Positions 5,849 to 12,608 of a stretch of DNA of 19,329 nucleotides are shown piece after piece. Position numbers and translations under genes: made by a program. The notes beneath the pieces are model-generated. The model was not told where the DNA came from. It was given only the letters and a program-made list of their open reading frames with translations, and made no database searches. Source of the stretch: DATKKG01 sp035543015 (GTDB lineage Archaea > Thermoproteota > Nitrososphaeria > Conexivisphaerales > DTJL01); the NCBI GenBank assembly GCA_035543015.1, contig DATKKG010000031.1, positions 1-19,329 on the forward strand, in the 5' to 3' direction. Position 1 is the first letter of the stretch. Every line of letters begins with the position of its first letter.

Positions 5849-7491
5849 TATACGACAAACCCCGGTTCACCTCGCTTCCAGGCGGCATACTGCACATCGA
5901 TGTCGGAGACGAAGTGAGCCTCTCCTGCAGCTCCCGCGTCCATGACATCTACTCCGCCCTCTCGGACATGGAGGGGGTCGGCGATCTGACTCCGGCCTAT
6001 GGGAGCATAGCCGCCAAGATCGACATGGAGCTGACGAAGGCGGCTACGGTGAAGAAGGCCGTGGAGAAGGCTTGGAAGACGCCCAGGGCGCGGCACGAGG
6101 TCGGCAGGCTGGTCAAGGTCCCCGTCTGCTACGAAGGGGGGTTCGCACCCGACCTCGAAGAACTGGCCAGGCACGCTGGAATGAAAAGAGAGGACGTGGT
6201 GGCCCTGCATGCGTCCAAGGAGTACACCTGCATGATGCTGGGCTTCATGCCTGGCTTCGTCTACCTCGATGAAGTGGACCCAAGGATACGAATCGAGAGG
6301 CTTGAAGCGCCCAGGACGAAGGTTCCGTCGGGATCAGTGGGGATCGCTGGGGCCCAGACGGGCATCTACGGTCTGGAATCACCCGGAGGATGGCGCCTGA
6401 TTGGAAGGACGCCCCTTACGACGTTCAACCCATCCGCGTCGCCGCCGGCACCCATAGGACCGGGAGACAGAGTGAAGTTCGAGCCGATAACCGCGCAGGA
6501 ATACGGGTTCGTGAAGAAGGCCTCCCCGGCAGCTCCCAAGGGGGCTGCGGGGACACCCGTGCTGGAGGTAAGACAGCCAGGGCTCTTCGCGACGGTGCAG
6601 GACAAGGGGAGGTTCGCCTTCAGGTACCTGGGCGTCCCCAGCTCGGGAGGTCTGGACATCGCTTCCATGATGCAGTCGAACTACATCGTAGGCAACCCGG
6701 GAGGCTGGCCCGCGATCGAGGTGATTGGGGGGTACTTCCAGGTGAGGGCCTTGAGCGATGTCGTCGTTGCGGTCACGGGATGCGACTGTGCCATGACGGT
6801 CAGAGGGGAGCCTGCTGAGACATACGAGCCCATCCTGCTGAAGCCCGGCGACGACCTGGCGATCGGCAAGACGTCAGGCATGCTGAACTATATGTCGGTC
6901 GCCGGGAGGCTGTCGGCGGACACGGTGATGGGAAGCTGTTCCACCTATCCCAGGGGCGGGTTCGGCGGCTTCTCCGGGAGGAGCCTGAAGGTCGGGGACC
7001 TGGTGGGGATCGAGAGCCTTTCCGAAAGGGTGCTCATGCGAGAGATACCCAAAGATGAGAGGGTCTCCGTCAGAGAGGATCCGATAAGGGCGGTCGGAAG
7101 CTCGATTCAAGGGAGCAAGCCGAAGTTGGCGAAGTCCTTCTTCGGTGACGAGTACACGGTGAGCGAAGCGTCAGACAGGACGGGGTACCGGTTGAAACAC
7201 GCTGAACGCTTTACGGACACCTCAGGACACGTTCTGACCTATCCCACGTACTGCGGCTACGTGCAGGTCCCGCCCGACGGCTCGCCCATAGTGCTCCAGA
7301 AGGACTGCCCCACGACGGGCGGATACGAGCTGGTCGCCGTCGTTCTCCCTTCGGAAATGGGCAGGTTCTCACAGCTCAAGCCGGGCTCCAAGGTAGGGTT
7401 CGAGGAAGTCGACGACGAAACCTCTGCGAAGGAGGAAAAGAGGTTCCTGAGGCTCCTCAGGAAATACGCCGTGGCAAGCCCGGGCATTTGA
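5845..7491 (+). CDS. pxpBC: Fused 5-oxoprolinase subunits B and C (KipI-KipA type)
   Basis: The product is 548 aa. Residues 1 to about 225 are the PxpB/KipI domain: SRVHDIYSAL, a CYEGGFAPDLEELA segment, MLGFMPGFVYLDEVDPR (about 131-147), PRTKVPSGSVGIAGAQTGIY (156-175) and SPGGWRLIGRTPL. From about residue 240 the PxpC/KipA domain begins with LEVRQPGLFATVQDKGR, then LGVPSSGGLD and VGNPGGWPAIEV, and ends with SDRTGYRL, YVQVPPDGSPIVLQKDCPTTGGYELV (D487 region) and a final LKPGSKVGFEEV strand. In bacteria these are usually two genes; here one polypeptide fixes a 1:1 ratio. The frame is open upstream to 5728, but only GTG 5845 avoids a long overlap with pxpA and gives MIYDKPRFTSLPGG. A urea amidolyase is excluded because no biotin carboxylase domain is present. 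Confidence 0.92.
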   Translation: MIYDKPRFTSLPGGILHIDVGDEVSLSCSSRVHDIYSALSDMEGVGDLTPAYGSIAAKIDMELTKAATVKKAVEKAWKTPRARHEVGRLVKVPVCYEGGFAPDLEELARHAGMKREDVVALHASKEYTCMMLGFMPGFVYLDEVDPRIRIERLEAPRTKVPSGSVGIAGAQTGIYGLESPGGWRLIGRTPLTTFNPSASPPAPIGPGDRVKFEPITAQEYGFVKKASPAAPKGAAGTPVLEVRQPGLFATVQDKGRFAFRYLGVPSSGGLDIASMMQSNYIVGNPGGWPAIEVIGGYFQVRALSDVVVAVTGCDCAMTVRGEPAETYEPILLKPGDDLAIGKTSGMLNYMSVAGRLSADTVMGSCSTYPRGGFGGFSGRSLKVGDLVGIESLSERVLMREIPKDERVSVREDPIRAVGSSIQGSKPKLAKSFFGDEYTVSEASDRTGYRLKHAERFTDTSGHVLTYPTYCGYVQVPPDGSPIVLQKDCPTTGGYELVAVVLPSEMGRFSQLKPGSKVGFEEVDDETSAKEEKRFLRLLRKYAVASPGI

Positions 7492-7541
7492 CGGATTGCG
7501 ACTAGATCGAGCAATACCTTCCTGAGGAATCTGCGCATGAC

Positions 7542-7550
7542 ACATATCAC
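7542..7550 (+). promoter_or_regulatory. Weak TATA-like element before the small gene at 7572
   Basis: ACATATCAC is the only A/T-rich spot in the 80-nt gap. Its distance to the GTG at 7572 (about 26 nt from its centre) would fit a leaderless mRNA. Confidence 0.3.
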
Positions 7551-7571
7551 GGTTTTGCCCAGCGTGAAGGC

Positions 7572-7892
7572 GTGCAGTACTTCGAAGCCACTCAGGTGGG
7601 ACAGAAGAGGAGCGACGACGCAGAGAAGCTCCTCTCCAAGTACACCGGGTTCGCCAGGGCGGCTATGTTCCTGAAGAACAAGACAGGGGGCTTCGAGCCG
7701 GTAGGAGACGAGAACCTCTACGCCGTGGTCGAGATAAACCCCGGCACCGTGATGATCGCTTTCGTGGATGGGGACGGCAATGCGAAGGCGCTCTCTTCCT
7801 ATGTGGGCAAGATACGGTCGCAGCAAATCATGAAACAGATCGAGCTAGATGGAATCAAGCGGTTCGACGGGAAGGTCAACCTCCCAATCTGA
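7572..7892 (+). CDS. Uncharacterised 106-aa protein
   Basis: I do not recognise the family. The protein opens MQYFEATQVGQKRSDDAEKL. It has an N-terminal helical part (about 10-40), then alternating strands around LYAVVEINPGTVMIAFVD (about 49-66), and a C-terminal helix SQQIMKQIEL. There is no signal peptide, membrane segment or cysteine. Codon use matches its neighbours (G/C at most third positions), and the frame ends cleanly before the convergent chaperone gene, with stops 6 bases apart. GTG is the start; a stop codon lies in frame 33 nt upstream. It follows pxpBC by 80 nt on the same strand and could be co-transcribed or use the weak TATA-like element. A cytosolic alpha/beta protein is all that can be said. 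Confidence 0.7.
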   Translation: MQYFEATQVGQKRSDDAEKLLSKYTGFARAAMFLKNKTGGFEPVGDENLYAVVEINPGTVMIAFVDGDGNAKALSSYVGKIRSQQIMKQIELDGIKRFDGKVNLPI

Positions 7893-7898
7893 GAGAAG

Positions 7899-8147
7899 TC
7901 ATCGTTTCTTCAGCGTCAGGTATGCTCCATAGCCGGTCCTGTGCACCGCCTTCCTGATCTCCTCCAAGGAGACCCTAGATGGGTCGAAGTCGACGAAGAC
8001 CTTGTTCAGCATCACCGCTGTCCCGACGTCCTTCACCCCGTCCAGCTTCTTCACCTGCTTCTCTATGGCCAGGCCGCAGGTGGAGCAGCTGATCTCCCTG
8101 ACGAGGAACACGGCCCTGGACTCCTTCGGGCGCTCCCTTTCGTCCAA
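7899..8147 (-). CDS. copZ: HMA-domain copper chaperone (CopZ-like)
   Basis: The product is 82 aa with a heavy-metal-associated domain of normal size (about residues 12-80, beta-alpha-beta-beta-alpha-beta). The metal loop is ISCSTCGLA: C21 and C24 make the CxxC that binds Cu(I), although the usual Gly-Met before it is replaced by Ile-Ser. The body KQVKKLDGVKDV ... VDFDPSRVSLEEIRKAVHRTGYGA is standard. It should hand Cu(I) to the ATPase encoded directly upstream, whose stop lies only 4 bases before the TTG at 8147. A shorter start at GTG 8111 (MFLVREISCSTC) is equally compatible with the domain. It is the last gene of the copper cluster and probably co-transcribed with the ATPase. Confidence 0.88.
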   Translation of the reverse strand: MDERERPKESRAVFLVREISCSTCGLAIEKQVKKLDGVKDVGTAVMLNKVFVDFDPSRVSLEEIRKAVHRTGYGAYLTLKKR

Positions 8148-8151
8148 GTCA

Positions 8152-10233
8152 CTATTCGCCTGCCTTGAACCTGAAGAGCGTGAGGGAGTTGGTCACAACG
8201 GTGACCGAGCTCACGGCCATCGCCGCCGCGGCCAAGAAGGGAAGCGTGTTGTAGACGCCTATTCCGAAGAATGGGACGAGCGCCCCTGCCGCGATCGGTA
8301 TGAGCACGGTGTTGTAGGCGAAAGCCCAGAACAGGTTCTGCCTGATTTTGGACAGGGTGCTTCTGCTGAGCCGGATGGCCGTCGCCACGTCCTTCGGGTC
8401 GTCCTTGATCAGGACGATGCCCCCCGCCTCCTTGGCTATGTCCGTCCCGCTTCCGATGGCTATGCCGACGTCCGCCTTCGCCAGGGCCGGCGCATCGTTG
8501 ATGCCGTCGCCCACCATGGCGACAACAAGGCCCTCCTTCTGAAGGGATTCAATGGCTTCCTCCTTCCCCTGAGGGAGTACGTCGGCTACGTAGCGGTCGA
8601 TGCCCACTTCATCGGATATGGACTCCGCCACCTTGGCGTTGTCACCGGTCAGCATCACGACCTTGATGCCCAGATCCTTGATCGCGCGAACGGCATCTTT
8701 CGCTGTAGGCTTGAGGGTGTCGGCGATCCCGATGATACCAGCGATGTGGCCGTCCACGGAGAGGATGACGGCCGTCTTGCCTTGACTCTCCAATCCGTCC
8801 AGTTTCTCCTCCAAGGCCGACAGACCCGATGACCCGGAAAGGAGTTTCCTGTTCCCGAGGAGGACCTTCCTGCCGCCCACCTCCGCCTCTATCCCGCTCC
8901 CGGCCACGATCTCGGAATCCTTCGTTTCGAGAATTGGTAGGCCCCTTTTCGATGACTCGTTGACGATGGCCTTTGCGGTGGGGTGCTCCGAAGACCTTTC
9001 GACGGAGCCGGCCAGCGTCGTGATCGAGTCGGCGTCATAGCCTTCCATCGGCATGACGTCGGTGACGGACGGCTTCCCCGTGGTCAGGGTCCCCGTCTTG
9101 TCGAACACTACCGCGTTCACCTTTCCAGCCCGTTCCAGGTACTCCCCTCCCTTGATCAGGATGCCGTTCTGAGCCCCCTTGCTCGTGCCGACGAGGAGGG
9201 CCGCGGGCGTCGCTATCCCGAGGGCGCAGGGGCAGGCGATGACGACGCACGAAACGAAGACGAGCACTGCGAAGTTCAGGCCTATGTGCCCCAGGAAGTA
9301 CCAGGCCAGGCTGGCGACTATGGCTATGGAGACCACGACGGGGACGAAGTAGGTGGCGATCCTGTCGGCCAGTCGCTGTATGGGGGCCCTGCCGATCTGC
9401 GCCTCTTCGACGAGCTTGACTATCTGCGCCAACACGGTGTCCTGCCCCACGTTATCAGCCCTGACCTGCAGCAGGCCGGTCCGGTTGATGGTGGCGCCTA
9501 TCACCTTGTCGCCTGCGACCTTGTCCACCGGCATGCTCTCGCCTGTGACCGCCGACTCGTCGACCGTGGAGGCGCCGAACGAGACCACTCCGTCCACCGG
9601 GATCCTCTCGCCAGGCTTGACGACCAGGACGTCGCCCACTTCGACCTGCTCGACCGGTATCTCGGTCTCAACGCCATCCTTCAGCCTCCGGGCCATGGTG
9701 GGCTGGAGGTCCATCAGCTTCCTAACCGCGTCGGAGGCCCTGGCCTTCGTCACATGCTCCAGGTAGTTGCCCGCGAGGATCAGAGTTATGATGACGGCTG
9801 AGGTGTCGAAGTAGACGCCGGACGACGGTGCCAACCCGGGGAAGAGGGTCACAGCGGCCGAGTAGGCCCAGGCCGCCGTGGTGCCCAGCGCGATGAGCAC
9901 GTCCATGTTGCCCATCCTGTTCCGAATGCTGTCCCAGGTCCCCCGGTAGAAGCGCCAGCCTACGATGAATTGGAGTGGGGTGTCAAGTACCAGAAGGATG
10001 TAGTTGGACAGCCGTTGCGGGAAGAGGGGAAGGTAGGTGATCAGAAGTATAGGGACGGCGAGCGCGGCCGATGCCGCCAAGGAGAGCTTGAGGAGCCTGA
10101 GGGCCCTCTCAGGCGCTACGAACTGCTGAAGGCAGGTCTCGCTGCAGAAGTAGTAGGTTGTGCCCCTTACTCTGGCCTTCAGCGTAGCCGTTGTTTCGTC
10201 GACGTACATCCCACAGACTGGGTCCTTGGCCAA
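8152..10233 (-). CDS. copA: Cu+-exporting P1B-type ATPase with N-terminal YHS domain
   Basis: The product is 693 aa. Instead of an HMA domain the N-terminus is a YHS metal-binding domain: KDPVCGM (C7), then YYFCSETC (C30, C34). Membrane segments follow from about 49. The actuator domain has TGES (230-233). CPC (C334-P335-C336) in the sixth helix, Y640-N641 in the seventh and M672 with S675/S676 in the eighth are the ligand set of Cu+ (P1B-1) pumps. DKTGTLT (phosphorylated D378), SEHPTA (H417-P418) and GDGINDAPA (575-583) complete the catalytic core. It pumps Cu(I), perhaps also Ag(I), out of the cytosol. The start is TTG 10233, directly before the YHS motif; an in-frame stop lies 18 nt upstream and no ATG is available. 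An inverted repeat sits at 10265-10284, 32 bases upstream. Confidence 0.95.
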   Translation of the reverse strand: MAKDPVCGMYVDETTATLKARVRGTTYYFCSETCLQQFVAPERALRLLKLSLAASAALAVPILLITYLPLFPQRLSNYILLVLDTPLQFIVGWRFYRGTWDSIRNRMGNMDVLIALGTTAAWAYSAAVTLFPGLAPSSGVYFDTSAVIITLILAGNYLEHVTKARASDAVRKLMDLQPTMARRLKDGVETEIPVEQVEVGDVLVVKPGERIPVDGVVSFGASTVDESAVTGESMPVDKVAGDKVIGATINRTGLLQVRADNVGQDTVLAQIVKLVEEAQIGRAPIQRLADRIATYFVPVVVSIAIVASLAWYFLGHIGLNFAVLVFVSCVVIACPCALGIATPAALLVGTSKGAQNGILIKGGEYLERAGKVNAVVFDKTGTLTTGKPSVTDVMPMEGYDADSITTLAGSVERSSEHPTAKAIVNESSKRGLPILETKDSEIVAGSGIEAEVGGRKVLLGNRKLLSGSSGLSALEEKLDGLESQGKTAVILSVDGHIAGIIGIADTLKPTAKDAVRAIKDLGIKVVMLTGDNAKVAESISDEVGIDRYVADVLPQGKEEAIESLQKEGLVVAMVGDGINDAPALAKADVGIAIGSGTDIAKEAGGIVLIKDDPKDVATAIRLSRSTLSKIRQNLFWAFAYNTVLIPIAAGALVPFFGIGVYNTLPFLAAAAMAVSSVTVVTNSLTLFRFKAGE

Positions 10234-10262
10234 CGCTGTCCAACGAGTTCAATTCGAGAGGA

Positions 10263-10270
10263 TGGTAAAG
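10263..10270 (-). promoter_or_regulatory. TATA-like element of copA
   Basis: The minus strand reads CTTTACCA. It would place the transcription start near 10241, about 8 nt before the TTG start of copA. It overlaps the left arm of the inverted repeat, so a protein bound there would compete with TBP. Confidence 0.4.
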
Positions 10271-10284
10271 GCATGGCCCTTTAC
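10265..10284. promoter_or_regulatory. Inverted repeat GTAAAGG-N6-CCTTTAC upstream of copA
   Basis: A perfect 7-bp dyad (10265-10271 and 10278-10284) covers the putative copA TATA box. The same GTAAAG/CTTTAC half-sites recur upstream of the regulator gene, which suggests an operator for the Lrp-TRASH regulator. Confidence 0.5.
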
Positions 10285-10299
10285 GAATGGAAAGGCAGG

Positions 10300-10917
10300 T
10301 CAGTAGGTCGGGCGCTTCCTGTCGACGTACTTGGCCTTGTACAAAGAGAGGCATGAGGTGCAGCACATGTACCGCTTCCCTCCATCGACGTTGAGGACCA
10401 CGGGCTCGCCGGCTATCTCCTTGCCACAATAGTCGCACGACAGGCTGACGGCGATGCCTTCCTTGAAGACGATCCCCTGTTCGTCCTTGCGGGTCTGTGT
10501 AATCACTTCGCTGGAGATGACCCTCACTCCCTCCATCGTCCCCAGAGCGGACTGCATGAAGTCGTCCAACTTCTGCCCTCCAGAAAGGGCTATCCGAATC
10601 ACCACGTTGGCCTCGCCGGAGGTCTGGAAGATGTTCCTCACCTCTTCCAGCTCATGGAGCCTGTTGACCGTGTCCCTGATCTTGGTTAGCTCCACCCTCA
10701 GGAAGATAAGGGCCGAGGTGCCCCTTTCGACCTTGTCCACGCTGAGGACCGGGGCGAATCGAGAGATGATTCCGGAGGAGACGAGCTTGCTGACATGGCT
10801 TTCGACGGTGGGGGTGCTCACTCCCAAGAGCTTGGACAGCTGCCTGTAGCTCAGTCGGCCGTCCCTGCTCAACTCCCTGAGGAGGGCCGAGTCCGTTTTG
10901 TCAAGCTTAAGAGGCAA
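10300..10917 (-). CDS. Lrp/AsnC-type regulator with C-terminal TRASH metal-sensing domain
   Basis: The product is 205 aa. Residues 4-55 are an Lrp/AsnC winged helix (LDKTDSALLRELSRDGRLSY, with recognition-helix region STPTVESHVSKL). Residues about 65-140 resemble the RAM effector domain (beta strands, GEANVVIRIAL). The last 48 residues are a TRASH domain: CDYC (C161, C164), then about 20 residues, YMCCTSC (C185, C186, C189) and LYKAKY. TRASH domains bind copper or related metals in archaeal regulators such as CopT. Next to the copper ATPase gene and with matching repeats upstream, it is very likely the copper-responsive regulator of this cluster. TTG 10917 is the start; the TATA box at 10942-10950 puts transcription start within a few bases, so the mRNA is leaderless. 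Whether it activates or represses cannot be read. Confidence 0.93.
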   Translation of the reverse strand: MPLKLDKTDSALLRELSRDGRLSYRQLSKLLGVSTPTVESHVSKLVSSGIISRFAPVLSVDKVERGTSALIFLRVELTKIRDTVNRLHELEEVRNIFQTSGEANVVIRIALSGGQKLDDFMQSALGTMEGVRVISSEVITQTRKDEQGIVFKEGIAVSLSCDYCGKEIAGEPVVLNVDGGKRYMCCTSCLSLYKAKYVDRKRPTY

Positions 10918-10941
10918 CGTCCTAACCTGTGACGGCGCGAC

Positions 10942-10950
10942 TCTTTAACG
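10942..10950 (-). promoter_or_regulatory. TATA box of the Lrp-TRASH regulator gene
   Basis: The minus strand reads CGTTAAAGA, centred about 29 nt before the TTG at 10917. It overlaps a CTTTAAC half-site, so autoregulation is plausible. Confidence 0.5.
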
Positions 10951-10951
10951 T

Positions 10952-10983
10952 TTGTAAAGTCTCCGCCGCCATTGTCTTTACAA
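10952..10983. promoter_or_regulatory. Inverted repeat TTGTAAAG-N16-CTTTACAA upstream of the regulator gene
   Basis: Perfect 8-bp arms lie at 10952-10959 and 10976-10983. They carry the same GTAAAG core as the copA upstream repeat but with wider spacing. A third imperfect half-site, CTTTAAC, is at 10943-10949. Confidence 0.5.
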
Positions 10984-11165
10984 GCATAAGGACGAAGGCC
11001 TCTGCCCACGTTCATTGTTCGGCCTATCGAAAACCATGGCTCGAGACCCTGGATGCAAAGGGAAGTTCGACGCGCGACCGACGAAGTACCTGAGTTGAAG
11101 CCCAGTCGAGCTGTACGCCTCGGAGGCCCGTAACAGGTTAAGCCGAGACGGCAGTTCGGGAGAGG

Positions 11166-11615
11166 TTACGCTTTCTTCCTGGTCAGACCAAGCGTGAGCC
11201 GCACCGAAGATTCTATCTCATCGGCGGCCGCTTCGTAGCTCACCTGCCCTTTGAACGGGTCGGGGATGTCCCGAGGCGTGTTCTTGGCATATTCGTTCAG
11301 CATGAAGACCCTCCCAGCTAGGGATGGGTGTTCGGCCAGGATCCTCTCCTTCTGGGACCTTGTCATCGTCAGAACCATGTCCTTCTTCCCGATGCGGGGG
11401 CTGAAGGCCTTGGATCTATGGGAGGAGATGTCCACGCCCCTCGCCTTCATGACCTCTATGGCTTCGTCCGTCGCCGGAGCTCCTTCGTAGGCGTCGAGAC
11501 CCGCAGAAGTCACCTCTAGATGATCGACGCCGTTCTCCTCGAGCAGCTTCCTGGCGAAGCCTTCCGCCATAGGGCTTCGGCAGGCGTTGGCCGAGCAGAC
11601 GAAGACTATCTTCAT
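11166..11615 (-). CDS. Low-molecular-weight protein tyrosine phosphatase
   Basis: The product is 149 aa, standard for the LMW-PTP family. It starts MKIVFVCSANACRSPMAEGF, which holds the phosphate loop C7-X5-R13-S14. C12 is the neighbouring redox-active cysteine common in this family. The general acid is D119 in DIPDPF (116-121). It removes phosphate from protein tyrosines in the cytosol. Thioredoxin-linked arsenate reductases share the loop but need further cysteines; C7 and C12 are the only cysteines here, so arsenate reduction by that mechanism is unlikely. The frame is open to 11690, but ATG 11615 gives the canonical start and lies directly after the transcription start predicted from a TATA box at 11641-11650. 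It is downstream of the DMT transporter on the same strand but has its own promoter. Confidence 0.92.
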   Translation of the reverse strand: MKIVFVCSANACRSPMAEGFARKLLEENGVDHLEVTSAGLDAYEGAPATDEAIEVMKARGVDISSHRSKAFSPRIGKKDMVLTMTRSQKERILAEHPSLAGRVFMLNEYAKNTPRDIPDPFKGQVSYEAAADEIESSVRLTLGLTRKKA

Positions 11616-11640
11616 GAATCCTTTGAAAGAGACGAGGGCG

Positions 11641-11650
11641 ATAATAAAGC
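11641..11650 (-). promoter_or_regulatory. TATA box of the tyrosine phosphatase gene
   Basis: The minus strand reads GCTTTATTAT, a near-consensus TATA box. It predicts a start near 11619, 4 nt before the ATG, giving an almost leaderless mRNA. Confidence 0.6.
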
Positions 11651-11661
11651 GTTGCTGTCGA

Positions 11662-12549
11662 CTACTGTCGTTCTCGTTCGTTTCTGCCAATCAGAATGAC
11701 TCCGATGAACAGGACTGCCCCTCCCAGCAGCTGCACGGATGTAATCGGCTCGCCGAGCAGCAGATGGGCGTAGAGGGTCCCGAACAGGGAGCCGGTGGAG
11801 AATACCAGGAGGGCCCTGACGGCTCCGATTCGTTCGAGGGCCAGGAAGAGGAACATGGTGGTGAGGGCGACGGGGATGAGGCCGCTGAGCAGTACGTATG
11901 GGATGGCCGACGGTTCGACATGCAGGCTCTGCCCGAAGAGCGCGATAAGTGTCAACAACGCGAGCCCACCTGCGAAGTTCCTCCAGCGTGCCATCGCGAC
12001 GGGATCCACCCTTTCGCTCAGCTTCCTCACCAGATTGTTCTCGATCGCCCATGACAGGGTGGCGGCGAGGATGAGGAGGTTCCCCGTTAGGTTGCCCAGA
12101 AGCGACGCCGATGCGAAGTCGAGGTTGGTGGAGATGGTTACGATGCCGAACAGGACGAGCAGGCTGGCTAGGTACTGACGTCCGTTGAGGGACTCCTTGA
12201 ACACTATGATGGCTATGAGCGCCGTGAAGAGCAGCTCGCCGTTGGACAGAAGGGCCGTGCTGACGGCGGAGGTGAGCTTCAGGCCACTGTAGAAGAACAC
12301 CGGACCCAATATCGCACCGCAAAGGACGACCAAGCTGAAGAGGGGCAGGCTCTTCCGCTCGATCCCCATCCTGGGTTTGTATGCGAAAAGGAATATGCCG
12401 CCGGTCGTGCTCGCAAGAGCCGCCAGCAGGATCGGTGGAACGGATCCGAGAGCTACCTTGCCGAGGGTGGAAGCCGAACCATAGCCCAGAGCTGCGACGA
12501 AGGCGAAGATGTATCCCTGCAAGCGCCTGTCGATCCCTTTCGTCTGCAA
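11662..12549 (-). CDS. DMT-superfamily (EamA) membrane transporter
   Basis: The product is 295 aa with ten hydrophobic segments arranged as two EamA repeats (about 13-140 and 155-288). Family marks are the early Gly/Ser-rich helix AALGYGSASTLGK, FYSGLKLTSAVSTALLS at the end of helices 3-4, and the matching FLALERIGAVRALLVFSTGSLFG in the second repeat, followed by LLLGEPITSVQLLGGAVLFIGVILI. The family exports amino acids, nucleosides or other small metabolites; the substrate is not readable. The start is TTG 12549, about 11 nt after the start predicted from the TATA box at 12581-12589. The C-terminus is short and basic (GRNERERQ), suggesting a cytoplasmic end. Confidence 0.9.
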   Translation of the reverse strand: MQTKGIDRRLQGYIFAFVAALGYGSASTLGKVALGSVPPILLAALASTTGGIFLFAYKPRMGIERKSLPLFSLVVLCGAILGPVFFYSGLKLTSAVSTALLSNGELLFTALIAIIVFKESLNGRQYLASLLVLFGIVTISTNLDFASASLLGNLTGNLLILAATLSWAIENNLVRKLSERVDPVAMARWRNFAGGLALLTLIALFGQSLHVEPSAIPYVLLSGLIPVALTTMFLFLALERIGAVRALLVFSTGSLFGTLYAHLLLGEPITSVQLLGGAVLFIGVILIGRNERERQ

Positions 12550-12580
12550 CCTTAGTACGCCAGATTCGACTTGAAACCGG

Positions 12581-12589
12581 TTTATTAAG
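12581..12589 (-). promoter_or_regulatory. TATA box of the DMT transporter gene
   Basis: The minus strand reads CTTAATAAA, centred about 36 nt before the TTG start. It lies in the short gap after the Ada stop codon at 12609, so the transporter need not be read from the ada promoter. Confidence 0.55.
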
Positions 12590-12608
12590 AGTGGTACGAA
12601 CGACTAGA

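Noticed and set aside
5845..7491. Urea amidolyase or allophanate hydrolase
   Set aside because: KipI/KipA-type domains occur in urea amidolyase, but there is no biotin carboxylase, biotinyl or amidase domain here, and pxpA is the direct neighbour.
10985..11165. Gap between the regulator upstream region and the phosphatase gene
   Set aside because: I looked for a tRNA, small ORF or terminator hairpin and found nothing that could be supported.
11166..11615. Arsenate reductase reading of the phosphatase gene
   Set aside because: The phosphate loop is shared, but C7 and C12 are the only cysteines, so the extra pair needed for thioredoxin-coupled arsenate reduction is missing. No ars genes flank it.
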